From Candidatus Aminicenantota bacterium (lineage in GTDB: Bacteria; Acidobacteriota; Aminicenantia; Aminicenantales; Aminicenantaceae): a DNA stretch of 38,788 bases. Positions 31,530-38,788 of this stretch are shown piece after piece. Location: NCBI GenBank assembly GCA_011772495.1, contig WVZL01000030.1, forward strand, positions 1-38,788, read 5' to 3'. Numbering within the stretch: position 1 is the stretch's first letter; each line of letters begins with the position of its first letter. The position numbers were made by a program, and so were the translations under genes. The notes beneath the pieces are model-generated. The model was not told where the DNA came from. It did no database searches and saw only the letters and a program-made list of their open reading frames with translations.

Positions 31530-33002
31530 TTATTTACCCTCAAGCCTTTCAAGTGCTTTTTTCACCCACTCAAGTTTCGGATCGAGTTTCAGGCTTGTCT
31601 TATAGCATTGGATGGCCGTCTTCGTTTCCTTAAGCTGTTCGTAGGCTTCACCTTTTCGAGCCCATACAGTTGCCTTTGAAGGTCTTGCCTTCTCTCCAGC
31701 CAACTTGAGGTACAGATCAAACATCTCGATCGCGCGTTTCTGGTCAAATTTTCCGTACAGCCTAGCACTCGCACTCTCATACAGAGAAGGCAAATGGGGT
31801 TGAAGATCTTGAAGGTTTTTCTCGAAAAATTCGATGGCTTTTTTAAAATCCTGGTTCCGATTCTTAGAGTACATGCCGAGACGGAAGTTCAAGTCATACT
31901 TGGTCGCCAGCAAATAAGGATAGTCGAACAGCATGGAGTCAATCTTATTGGCAAGTTCAAAAGCGGAGCCGCCATGATAATTGGAAAGCAGGATGATGGT
32001 GTATCTCTTTTCCGGATATCTGCGGAGTTCGGCATTGAAACCATCGCTGCTCCCTCCGTGGTATATGGCTCTACCCCCACCAAAAGGCACCACGATCCAA
32101 CCATACCCGTAATACCTGCTCGGTTTGACAGGTGTGAACATGATCTTCTTGCTCTCTTCAGTGAGGAGTTCCTCGCTGTATAAAGCCTGATCAAAGGCGA
32201 GCAAATCCATTACAGTCGAGTATAGTCCACCTCCTGCATAGGGTGCAGGCTCCCCCGTAGCTCGAATAAAATGCTTGCCGTCGTCCGAATATAGGTATCC
32301 GCTCGCTCGCTGGGCAAGCAAATCACCCTTGCAGAAGAGAACCGTATCATCCATGCCCAGAGGATTCAGAATCTTCTGTTCAAGAACCTGCTTGAAGTTT
32401 TTTCCGGTTATTTTTTCGATGATCGCTTTGAGTAAAAAATACCCTGTATTGGAGTATTTCCATTCTTTACCTGGTTCGAATTCGGGTTCCTGTTGAAAAA
32501 CCAAGGGCAAGACTTCAGGAATGTCCTGAGCGGTATCTGACAGTGCCTTATAATCCTCATGACGCCGGTAGTCGCCCAAGCCTGCGGTATGGTTCAGGAG
32601 ATGTTTGATTTGAATCTGATTGGCTGTGGCGTAGGGGCATCCTGGAAAATACTGGTTCAACGGATCGTCCAGAGCCAGCTTGCCTCTTTGGCAGAGCTGC
32701 AGGATAAGCGTGGCGACAAAACATTTCTCGATTGAACCAACGTTAAATCGGGTCTCGAGGATATTCGAGATCCGATACTCCTTGTTCGCTTCACCGATTC
32801 CCTTGGCATAGAGAATTCGAGCCTCCTTCGCTACCAGCACGGTCCCCGAAAATAGATCATACTTCGCCTCCGCCTGGACGATCTCGTCGATCTTCTTAAT
32901 AGTTGACTTTTGCCCAAAGATAGATGTGGGGGATAGAAAAATATGGAGTAGTATAGCTGTAAGGAGAAAGTTGAAGTGGTTTTTCTTTATGCTAATCTTC
33001 AT
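31530..33002 (-). CDS. Exported serine hydrolase (beta-lactamase fold) with C-terminal TPR
   Basis: A 490-residue protein with a signal peptide (to about 30, SIFGQ). The serine-hydrolase domain shows S90-I-E-K93, Y183-S-N185 and a later YHGGSSDG motif. The last 100 to 120 residues contain TPR-like helices (AIEFFEKNLQDLQP, AIQCYKTSLKLDPKLEW), a common tail in this genome. It is probably periplasmic, with an unknown ester, peptide or cell-wall substrate. AGGAGGG precedes the ATG. It differs from the first serine hydrolase in the window by having TPRs instead of lipocalin-like tails. Confidence 0.88.
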   Translation of the reverse strand: MKISIKKNHFNFLLTAILLHIFLSPTSIFGQKSTIKKIDEIVQAEAKYDLFSGTVLVAKEARILYAKGIGEANKEYRISNILETRFNVGSIEKCFVATLILQLCQRGKLALDDPLNQYFPGCPYATANQIQIKHLLNHTAGLGDYRRHEDYKALSDTAQDIPEVLPLVFQQEPEFEPGKEWKYSNTGYFLLKAIIEKITGKNFKQVLEQKILNPLGMDDTVLFCKGDLLAQRASGYLYSDDGKHFIRATGEPAPYAGGGLYSTVMDLLAFDQALYSEELLTEESKKIMFTPVKPSRYYGYGWIVVPFGGGRAIYHGGSSDGFNAELRRYPEKRYTIILLSNYHGGSAFELANKIDSMLFDYPYLLATKYDLNFRLGMYSKNRNQDFKKAIEFFEKNLQDLQPHLPSLYESASARLYGKFDQKRAIEMFDLYLKLAGEKARPSKATVWARKGEAYEQLKETKTAIQCYKTSLKLDPKLEWVKKALERLEGK

Positions 33003-33291
33003 AGCACCCTCCTTTTGTTTAAATTCCTACAGCCGAAAGTTTAATTTTGTCTTTGGCAATCTATTCGGTCAATAATCGACCACCTCAATAGGCATCGAAA
33101 TTCCGATAATTTTTATCAAGTCAATCCTTAAACATTCAGTCTTAATATTAAAACCAAAATATTATACGTCTATCTAGGCTTAATAGTTGATATGAACTGA
33201 AAAAGAATCTCAAATAAATAATAAAATGCGGTCAGACCAAATCCCCTGTTTTAGCACTGATTTATCTTTCTATTGAATCAGGATGTGGAAA

Positions 33292-33807
33292 CTATTCTTC
33301 TGGAGCTGGAATCGAAGCGTGTGATTGAACAACAACCCAGTTCTCATCTCTTTTCTCCAGAACTCCAGTGAGTCTTACCTTTTCTACACTTATCGCTTCG
33401 CCTTGGAAAATGAAATTTATATCAAGAACAAGAAAAACCCAAGCGACCTTACTTGAGGCATGAACTTTAATGACTCGGTCTCTGACTGAAAAATCTATCT
33501 TATCTATTGCTTCATAAGATTTCATGGTGCGTTCTTTAAGTGCTTCCCAGCCAATCCAGCGTTCCCCAGAAACACCCAGATTCACTATATCTTCATCGGG
33601 GGCAAATATTTTCATGTATGATTCAATATCCTTATCTCTGTTAGCTTGAAGCCACCGATCAAGCACGGATTGAATATTAACTTTTTCAGCCTCGATATCG
33701 ACTACAGGTGACAGGTCTTCAGTCTGTTTTTGGCATTTGATTTGAATACATAAAATCAAAGCCAGAGAAATACAAATAAGAGTGGATTGAAAAATCGATT
33801 TCTTCAT
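33292..33807 (-). CDS. SnoaL/NTF2-like exported protein
   Basis: A 171-residue protein with an N-terminal signal (hydrophobic about 8-23, ending near IKC, perhaps a lipobox). The SnoaL-like domain follows (about 44-165): IQSVLDRWLQANRDKDIESYMKIF, VNLGVSGERWIGWEAL, FSVRDRVIKVH and VLEKRDENWVVVQSH. The fold is shared by ketosteroid isomerases and many ligand-binding proteins, but no catalytic pair is evident. GGGAGG precedes the ATG. A weak TTGACT-N17-TAGGCT promoter (33838-33866, minus) may serve it. A 289-bp gap upstream of the next gene holds no coding signal. Confidence 0.8.
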   Translation of the reverse strand: MKKSIFQSTLICISLALILCIQIKCQKQTEDLSPVVDIEAEKVNIQSVLDRWLQANRDKDIESYMKIFAPDEDIVNLGVSGERWIGWEALKERTMKSYEAIDKIDFSVRDRVIKVHASSKVAWVFLVLDINFIFQGEAISVEKVRLTGVLEKRDENWVVVQSHASIPAPEE

Positions 33808-33895
33808 TCCATCCTCCCTTTATATCACTTCATCATTAGCCTATTTGCAGCCAGGCGAAAAGTCAAATTATCTCATTCCTGTTATGCATGTTTAT

Positions 33896-33924
33896 TTGAC
33901 TTACAGCTCCGGCTATGGTATGAG
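33896..33924 (+). promoter_or_regulatory. Candidate promoter of the xylulokinase gene
   Basis: TTGACT, a 17-nt spacer, then TATGAG preceded by a TG extended -10. The leader would be about 84 nt. Confidence 0.5.
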
Positions 33925-34014
33925 CTATTAAAATCCCTACGAAGTATATTGCAAAGAAGTCGATCCATTCCTGTTTTTTACACTGTGTTTTAAATTGAGG
34001 AAAAGGAACAATAA

Positions 34015-35622
34015 ATGAAACCTTCCCTGGAGGAGGGCCTTTTTGCGGGTTTAGATATCTCCACCCAGAGTTGTAAGCTAGTGGTGATAGATACAAAATC
34101 CGAAAGTGTTGTCTTTGTAGATTCGGTAAACTACGATGAGGATCTTCCCGAGTATAATACGCAAAACGGCGTAGTTCAAGGCCTGGCCCCTGGAGTTTCA
34201 GAATCCGATCCGCAAATGTGGGTGGGTGCTGCACACATGACTTTTGCCAGGTTAGAAGCATCGGAAATCCCTCCAGAAAAAATCCGTTGCCTTTCAGTCT
34301 CTGGACAACAACATGGCCTGGTGGCACTCGATGATGAGGGAAATCTCACGCGTCTTCGAAGCAAACTGTGGAATGATTTTTCTACGGTCGAAGAATGTGA
34401 AATTCTAACCAAGCGGGTGGGCGGAAAAGAGGTGATGATCCAAGAGGTGGGAAACAGTCAGCGGACAGGATATACAGCCCGAAAGATATTCCACATGTAT
34501 CGGCATGAAAGAAAGATCTATCAAAAATCGACAACATTTTTCTTGGTGCATAACTACATCAACTGGTTTCTGACTGGAGGTAAAGAAGGCGGTGTCCGAG
34601 TAATGGAACCAGGTGATGCCTCTGGAATAGCCCTGTGGAATCCAAAAACTGGGAAATGGTCATCCAAAGTCATCGAAACCATTGATCCTGGATTGAGGGA
34701 TAAGTTTCCTCCAATAAAACCAGCTGATGAAAGCATCGGAATCATTTCTAAAGAACTTGTAGAGAAATATGGATTTTCCCCAGATTGCATTGTGGATGCT
34801 GGCTCCGGAGACAACATGTACGGAGCCATCGGAACTGGCAATGTCCGCCCAGGTATTGTGAGTGTCAGTCTAGGCACCAGTGGGACGACATTTTCATTCA
34901 TGGAAGTGCCCTTTTCTGATCCTTCCGGTGAGATCGCTTCCTATTGTGACAGTACAGGACACTATCTTCCCCTCCTTTGTGTCTCCAACTTGGCGAACGG
35001 ATACAATCAAATTCTCTCGCAGTATGAACTGACCCATGAAACGTTTAACCAAATCATCCAAAAAACAAAACCGGGAAATTCCGGAAGACTGCTCATCCCC
35101 TGGTACAGCGGGGAAAGGACACCAGACCTTCCTCAGGCCTCACCAGTGTATTTTGGGTTCGGACTGAAAGATTTCACCAAAGAAATACTCTGTCGGGCTG
35201 TCCTAGAGGGCCATGTCCTCAACCTGTATGATGGTTTCCGCCGGATGCAATTGAGCCCAGACGAAATTCGGCTAACTGGTGGGCTGTCCCAATCCGAGGC
35301 CTGGTGTCAGATGATCGCAGATGTATTCGAGGCTGAGAGCGTTCCTGTAGAGGGTGAAGGCGCAGCTTTGGGAGCTGCTCTTCATGCAGCTTGGGTGTGG
35401 CTTAAGGAAAACGGCCAGGCTCGTCCCATTCAAGACGTGATCGCACCTTTCATTGTTCTGGATGAGAAAAGACGGAGGCGGCCGCTCAAAGAAAACGTCA
35501 AGACCTACCGAATCATGAAACAACTCTTTTACGCCCTGAGTCTGAGGCTCCGAGGCCAGAAGGGAGAAGATCCTTTTTCTCTAAGAATCGATCTTTCGTC
35601 ACTCGCTAATAGATTCAAATAA
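34015..35622 (+). CDS. FGGY-family carbohydrate kinase, xylulokinase-like (eukaryotic XYLB type)
   Basis: A 535-residue sugar kinase. The phosphate-binding start is AGLDISTQSCK (11-21), SGQQHG (96-101) contacts the sugar, the catalytic base D266 lies in DAGSGDN and the ATP loop is SLGTSGTT. It phosphorylates a ketose, most likely D-xylulose to xylulose 5-phosphate. The N-terminal YDEDLPEYNTQNGV and MWV segments resemble animal and plant XYLB more than typical 480-500 residue bacterial XylB, and it is longer. This suggests a distinct bacterial branch. An AGGAAC ribosome site fits the ATG. It stands alone with no xylose isomerase or transporter nearby. Confidence 0.88.
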   Translation: MKPSLEEGLFAGLDISTQSCKLVVIDTKSESVVFVDSVNYDEDLPEYNTQNGVVQGLAPGVSESDPQMWVGAAHMTFARLEASEIPPEKIRCLSVSGQQHGLVALDDEGNLTRLRSKLWNDFSTVEECEILTKRVGGKEVMIQEVGNSQRTGYTARKIFHMYRHERKIYQKSTTFFLVHNYINWFLTGGKEGGVRVMEPGDASGIALWNPKTGKWSSKVIETIDPGLRDKFPPIKPADESIGIISKELVEKYGFSPDCIVDAGSGDNMYGAIGTGNVRPGIVSVSLGTSGTTFSFMEVPFSDPSGEIASYCDSTGHYLPLLCVSNLANGYNQILSQYELTHETFNQIIQKTKPGNSGRLLIPWYSGERTPDLPQASPVYFGFGLKDFTKEILCRAVLEGHVLNLYDGFRRMQLSPDEIRLTGGLSQSEAWCQMIADVFEAESVPVEGEGAALGAALHAAWVWLKENGQARPIQDVIAPFIVLDEKRRRRPLKENVKTYRIMKQLFYALSLRLRGQKGEDPFSLRIDLSSLANRFK

Positions 35623-35741
35623 AAAAACAATAAATCCGAAAATTTATCACTACTTAGACGGACTTTTTAATCCCCAAAAAGCACATTTAAGCCACTTTTT
35701 ATGTGTCTCATGGAATCTGATAGACAGGTAATGTGACTTTT

Positions 35742-38255
35742 TTAATAATTTATAGTGAGTGAAAGACTAAAATTGTCCCGGCTAACCCTGATGTCGCCCT
35801 TTGTTGCACTGCCCCAGGGCGAGAGTTCCATCTCTAACCCGAAGGAGCTGAAAATCTTAAGATATTCCAGTTTCAATCCCACATCTATTCCATTCAGAGT
35901 CTTGATAAGAAGTACTTCAGTTCCTAATCCGAAATGCCAGGAATTTGGTAAGAGATTTTTTAATTTCTTGAGTGACGGCTTCCGAACCCAGGGAGAATCA
36001 GGCTGATTAAGGAGGCAGCCATTTGCTGACACGTTTTCAACTCGGTACCAATTTAGTCCATAGCCCGCTTTTATATAAGGCTGAAAAACTCCCGTCTTCA
36101 TATTATAGCGCAGGCTCCCCCTATACTCCCAAAGATTGAGCTCTGAACGTATTCTGAGCGGCTCAGCGCGATTGTTCAAATAGAGGTCTTCGCCCACAGA
36201 AGAGGAGGAATAGCGAAGAGTATTTTCACTGATCAGCCGTCTTCCAATGTGAAAATTCAGCTGAAGCATCGCTCCTTTCATTTTTTCACTCAAATATTCT
36301 CTTTTGATATTGTTATTTTGATGATGTGGAGCTATTCTTGTTATCTGGGAATTGATTTCATTTATTTGATCAGGACTGAATGAGAGAGTTGCAAGATTTT
36401 CAGGGATGTTCTGAGTAAACATTCCTATTGAAATACCTACAAAACGGAAAGGTATTTTTTCTTTTGGAGAAAAAACTGGCTTTCCTTTAACAAAACCATC
36501 AAAAGGAACCTTTAGCAAACGCGAAACTATATTAAACGGAGGAATGTTTTGGAGGGTAGGGATAAAAAGGTTTAACAAGCCCAATTCGTTACTGAAATTA
36601 CTCTGCCAATCGAGAGGAAAGACCGACGAAAATTTATGAGGATCATAAACACCGTACCCAGAGCCTCCGTTGATTCTATTCCAAGCCTCGTTATAAGCTG
36701 GACCTAAGGTAGAGAGGTTTCCGACATCCATATGGTTGACTACCCCTGCAAGAGGAGAAGGAGAGACCGGGTATCCCCATCTTATGGGGAGAATTAACCA
36801 GAACCAGTTTTTCCTTATATCCAGATTTGATTCAACTAAATCAATGACTCGTTCCCAGTCAGGAACAATTTCGATTTTGGAAGAATCGTCAAACTGGATA
36901 ACATTACCGCGTCCGTAGGAATTTTCATGCTTATTTTTTTTCGAGCAAGAGTTTTTATAATAGGTTAAATGATCGATTCGAGCTGAAATGGACTCACTGG
37001 AATTGGCTGGACCGACTTCTCTATAAATTCCAGGGAAGGGATAGTTACCATGGGAATCTCGATTTGTTTTGCCTGGAGGCGAAAGAATCTGCTCATATCC
37101 CCTGCAATCTCCTCCAATGTATCCAAAGGGGTGGGTGTTTATTTCTGTTTCTCTGGCATCTCTGTAAGCCAAGGAGCGGATCTTCCTCCAAATCCATGAC
37201 TTGCCTCTACGATTTTTTTCAAGACTCTTGATCTTCTGTCTCCATTCATTCTTCGGGATATAAACATTGGGATGAGAAAAATCCAGGACCATGACCTTGT
37301 AATGAAAATAGTATTCAAGTCGTTTGATAATGAGTGATTCATTTGGATCCTTACCTGAAAGTCCCTTCCCTTGCAGGATTTGCTTGACCTCATTGATAGA
37401 AAGGAAATCTTCAACCTTGACGAAAGGAGAGATGATGACGTTGATGTGTTCCCAATCTCCTTCATGATTGTTGCCACCATCATTGTGCGGATAGAAGAAC
37501 CAGTATTGAATGACAAACTCATATCCGGACGCATTCGCATTTCTGGCGCGTTCATCCGAAATAAAAAGATGAACAAAAGTTTTGATAAAGGATGAGGTGG
37601 ACTTGCTTTGAATTTTGGAAATTATCCCCTTGTATTTTTCTCTCCAGCTTTTCTCGTCATGACCAGGAAAATCGAAATAGAGAACTTTAAAGAATTCATT
37701 GCTAGGATTCTTTTTGATTGTCCAGAAATGGTTATTTGTGGGATGGTCTGGATGGAATTCCTTGATTAGCGAGAGAAGTTGAGATTCATCCGAGGCATAG
37801 TTTATAGAATGGGACTGAACTAATCGAGGTTTTTCAGGGGCGATATCCCAGGTATCTGCATATACAGGAAAACGCTTTGCATCTTTCAGAAAATATCTAA
37901 AATCCATAGGAGCGTCGCTTGTATTCTGGACGAGGTAAGGGGCGAATCGAACCGCCAAATTTTTCAAAACCTCGAACCTCAGGTCGTCAATTCCATCGAC
38001 AGGATTGACATCACGGTAGGCTGGGTCATTTTTGTCTCCATACAGAGCAAAGGCTACGTTAGCATCAGTCTGAGAGATGATCTTTGGATATTTGATCGGC
38101 ATGTAAGTGATGTATTCATTCCGAGATATTTCTTTGGAAGATAAAGGAAAAGTGAGGCCTAGTACAACGGATATAGTGATCCGAAAAAAATTATCAAGAA
38201 ATGATTTGATGCCAAAATTACCCCTTGTTTTTCCTTTTGCTTTCTTGGTTCTCAT
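35742..38255 (-). CDS. Large exported Vps62-like protein with C-terminal outer-membrane beta-barrel
   Basis: An 837-residue protein from the chosen ATG. An N-terminal signal (about 27-42) is followed by a middle region carrying the Vps62/DUF946 signature: VIQYWFFYPHNDGGNNHEGDWEHI near 248-272. C-terminal strands (about 660-837) alternate hydrophobic and polar residues and end in a terminal tyrosine (SLSLTINY), as in outer-membrane barrels. Vps62-like domains have no settled biochemical role. The architecture suggests a surface or periplasmic domain on an outer-membrane anchor. GAGGAG sits 6 nt before ATG 38255; another ATG two codons earlier directly abuts the site and is less likely. A PhoP-like promoter precedes it, so phosphate starvation may induce it. 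Confidence 0.75.
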   Translation of the reverse strand: MRTKKAKGKTRGNFGIKSFLDNFFRITISVVLGLTFPLSSKEISRNEYITYMPIKYPKIISQTDANVAFALYGDKNDPAYRDVNPVDGIDDLRFEVLKNLAVRFAPYLVQNTSDAPMDFRYFLKDAKRFPVYADTWDIAPEKPRLVQSHSINYASDESQLLSLIKEFHPDHPTNNHFWTIKKNPSNEFFKVLYFDFPGHDEKSWREKYKGIISKIQSKSTSSFIKTFVHLFISDERARNANASGYEFVIQYWFFYPHNDGGNNHEGDWEHINVIISPFVKVEDFLSINEVKQILQGKGLSGKDPNESLIIKRLEYYFHYKVMVLDFSHPNVYIPKNEWRQKIKSLEKNRRGKSWIWRKIRSLAYRDARETEINTHPFGYIGGDCRGYEQILSPPGKTNRDSHGNYPFPGIYREVGPANSSESISARIDHLTYYKNSCSKKNKHENSYGRGNVIQFDDSSKIEIVPDWERVIDLVESNLDIRKNWFWLILPIRWGYPVSPSPLAGVVNHMDVGNLSTLGPAYNEAWNRINGGSGYGVYDPHKFSSVFPLDWQSNFSNELGLLNLFIPTLQNIPPFNIVSRLLKVPFDGFVKGKPVFSPKEKIPFRFVGISIGMFTQNIPENLATLSFSPDQINEINSQITRIAPHHQNNNIKREYLSEKMKGAMLQLNFHIGRRLISENTLRYSSSSVGEDLYLNNRAEPLRIRSELNLWEYRGSLRYNMKTGVFQPYIKAGYGLNWYRVENVSANGCLLNQPDSPWVRKPSLKKLKNLLPNSWHFGLGTEVLLIKTLNGIDVGLKLEYLKIFSSFGLEMELSPWGSATKGDIRVSRDNFSLSLTINY

Positions 38256-38287
38256 TTTCATCTCCTCATTCTCAATGTCTTCTACAG

Positions 38288-38354
38288 ATAATTTAAGTTG
38301 AGGGATGAGATGAGTTGTTATGGGTTTGTAAAGAAGTTGTTAAAGGTTTGTTAA
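38288..38354 (-). promoter_or_regulatory. PhoP/PhoB-like promoter: four 11-bp direct repeats plus -10
   Basis: On the minus strand, TTAACA, TTAACA, TTTACA and ATAACA, with plus-strand starts at 38349, 38338, 38327 and 38316 (exact 11-bp period), then 20 nt, then TAAATTAT (38295-38288). This is identical in layout to the site at 30283-30349, including the spacing to the -10. Predicted start near 38283, with a leader of about 28 nt. Confidence 0.78.
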
Positions 38355-38482
38355 AATGGGCTCGGGCCAATATAAATGATTTATTTTTAACAATTAATGT
38401 CATTTTTACTGTCTTTATGACTCTCAAAGTTGTGATTTTGCGGTAAAAATCATTGGCTTTAGAGAAACGAGATTAGGCGAGA

Positions 38483-38662
38483 ATGTTGAAAAAAGCCTTA
38501 GAGGATGAATCCATACAGCAACTTCCAGGTTATGAGCCCTTTGGATTGAAAAAACGCTTTTTGACTAAATCAACCTTTCTATCCTTTCTCCTAGGTTGAC
38601 TCGCTATTGGGGGTGTGATATTCCTATTCCAGAATTTCATCTGGCGAAAAGAGGTCCTATGA
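38483..38662 (+). pseudogene. Small membrane protein gene interrupted by an in-frame TGA
   Basis: ATG at 38483 opens a 59-codon frame. After 38 codons a TGA occurs (38597-38599), inside a hydrophobic stretch (STFLSFLLG, stop, LAIGGVIFLF). Reading continues in the same frame to TGA 38660-38662. That second stop overlaps the ATG of the next gene as ATGA, typical of coupled genes. A TGG-to-TGA change (tryptophan to stop) explains it best. The intact product would have one membrane helix near its C-terminus. Other genes here use TGA as stop, so recoding is unlikely. A read error is possible. Confidence 0.55.
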
Positions 38663-38772
38663 AGTTATTAAAAAAACTTGGCCTACTTCATTTGATATTC
38701 GGATTGGTCGTAGTTTCGTGCGATACTGACCTGCCCCCAATCATTGTACCACCCCCAGAGTTAGATTCCTAG
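38659..38772 (+). CDS. 37-residue predicted small lipoprotein
   Basis: ATG at 38659, stop TAG at 38770-38772. The N-terminus is KLLKKLGLLHLIFGLVVVSC, a basic start, hydrophobic core and lipobox VVSC, so the mature lipopeptide has only about 17 residues: CDTDLPP, IIVPPP and an acidic end. AGAGGT lies just before the ATG, which overlaps the stop of the preceding frame. Size and design recall entericidin-type or other tiny lipoproteins, but there is no sequence match I can name. Confidence 0.6.
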   Translation: MKLLKKLGLLHLIFGLVVVSCDTDLPPIIVPPPELDS

Positions 38773-38788
38773 GTTCATAAGCCTCTGG

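Noticed and set aside
33863..34327. A 154-codon minus-strand ORF overlapping the start of the xylulokinase gene.
   Set aside because: It overlaps the conserved kinase N-terminus and has no domain or ribosome site.
38597..38599. TGA read as selenocysteine.
   Set aside because: The codon lies in a hydrophobic membrane stretch, no selenocysteine insertion hairpin is evident just after it, and tryptophan-to-stop explains it more simply.

Overview
The window looks like a chromosomal segment of an Acidobacteriota-like bacterium, most plausibly Candidatus Aminicenantia. This is inferred from gene content, not from a marker gene. The pointers are a GWxTD-domain protein, zinc-ribbon Ser/Thr kinases fused to TPR arrays, TPR-tailed sulfatase-like enzymes, a large TonB-dependent receptor and many exported peptidases and serine hydrolases. 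Base composition is moderately AT-rich. I see no rRNA, tRNA, CRISPR array, phage or insertion sequence.

Region 1 (1-13653, all minus strand) is a regulatory and cell-surface block. In transcription order it holds an FHA-GAF-AAA+ sigma54 activator, a TonB-dependent receptor, a sulfatase-like/TPR protein, a GWxTD protein and two tandem Ser/Thr kinases, the second cut by the window edge. Two textbook sigma54 (-24/-12) promoters lie here, one before the receptor and one before the complete kinase. Both have dyad elements at typical enhancer distance. Kinase, phospho-threonine-reading activator and sigma54 promoters together suggest one signalling circuit. The receptor mRNA has a structured leader with a possible 8-codon peptide, a TTG start and a strong intrinsic terminator.

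Region 2 (13775-19397) has a small ABM-like protein, a 14-repeat propeller membrane protein ending in a LuxR DNA-binding domain with no kinase, a Tat-exported DUF362 protein and a GspC/PDZ-like protein. Region 3 (19428-23646) has a secreted beta-lactamase-fold hydrolase, a PLP dehydratase paired with an ornithine-cyclodeaminase homologue, and the remains of a cold-shock gene. Region 4 (23842-29687) is catabolic and exported: an NTF2-like lipoprotein, a C69 dipeptidase, a GH113-like hydrolase and an M3 peptidase.

Region 5 (29756-38772) contains two genes preceded by the same promoter: four TTAACA-type direct repeats at exactly 11-bp period, then 20 nt, then TAAATTAT. This matches the PhoP/PhoB (phosphate starvation) box layout. 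The two genes are a predicted exported JAMM-like protein and a Vps62-like protein with an outer-membrane barrel. Between them lie an aldo/keto reductase, a TPR-tailed serine hydrolase, a SnoaL-like protein and a eukaryote-like xylulokinase. At the right edge are two overlapping tiny membrane/lipoprotein genes, the first interrupted by an in-frame TGA.

Several starts were moved from the longest possible ORF using ribosome sites or predicted transcription starts: the TonB receptor, DUF362, GspC-like, first beta-lactamase, JAMM-like, aldo/keto reductase and Vps62-like genes.
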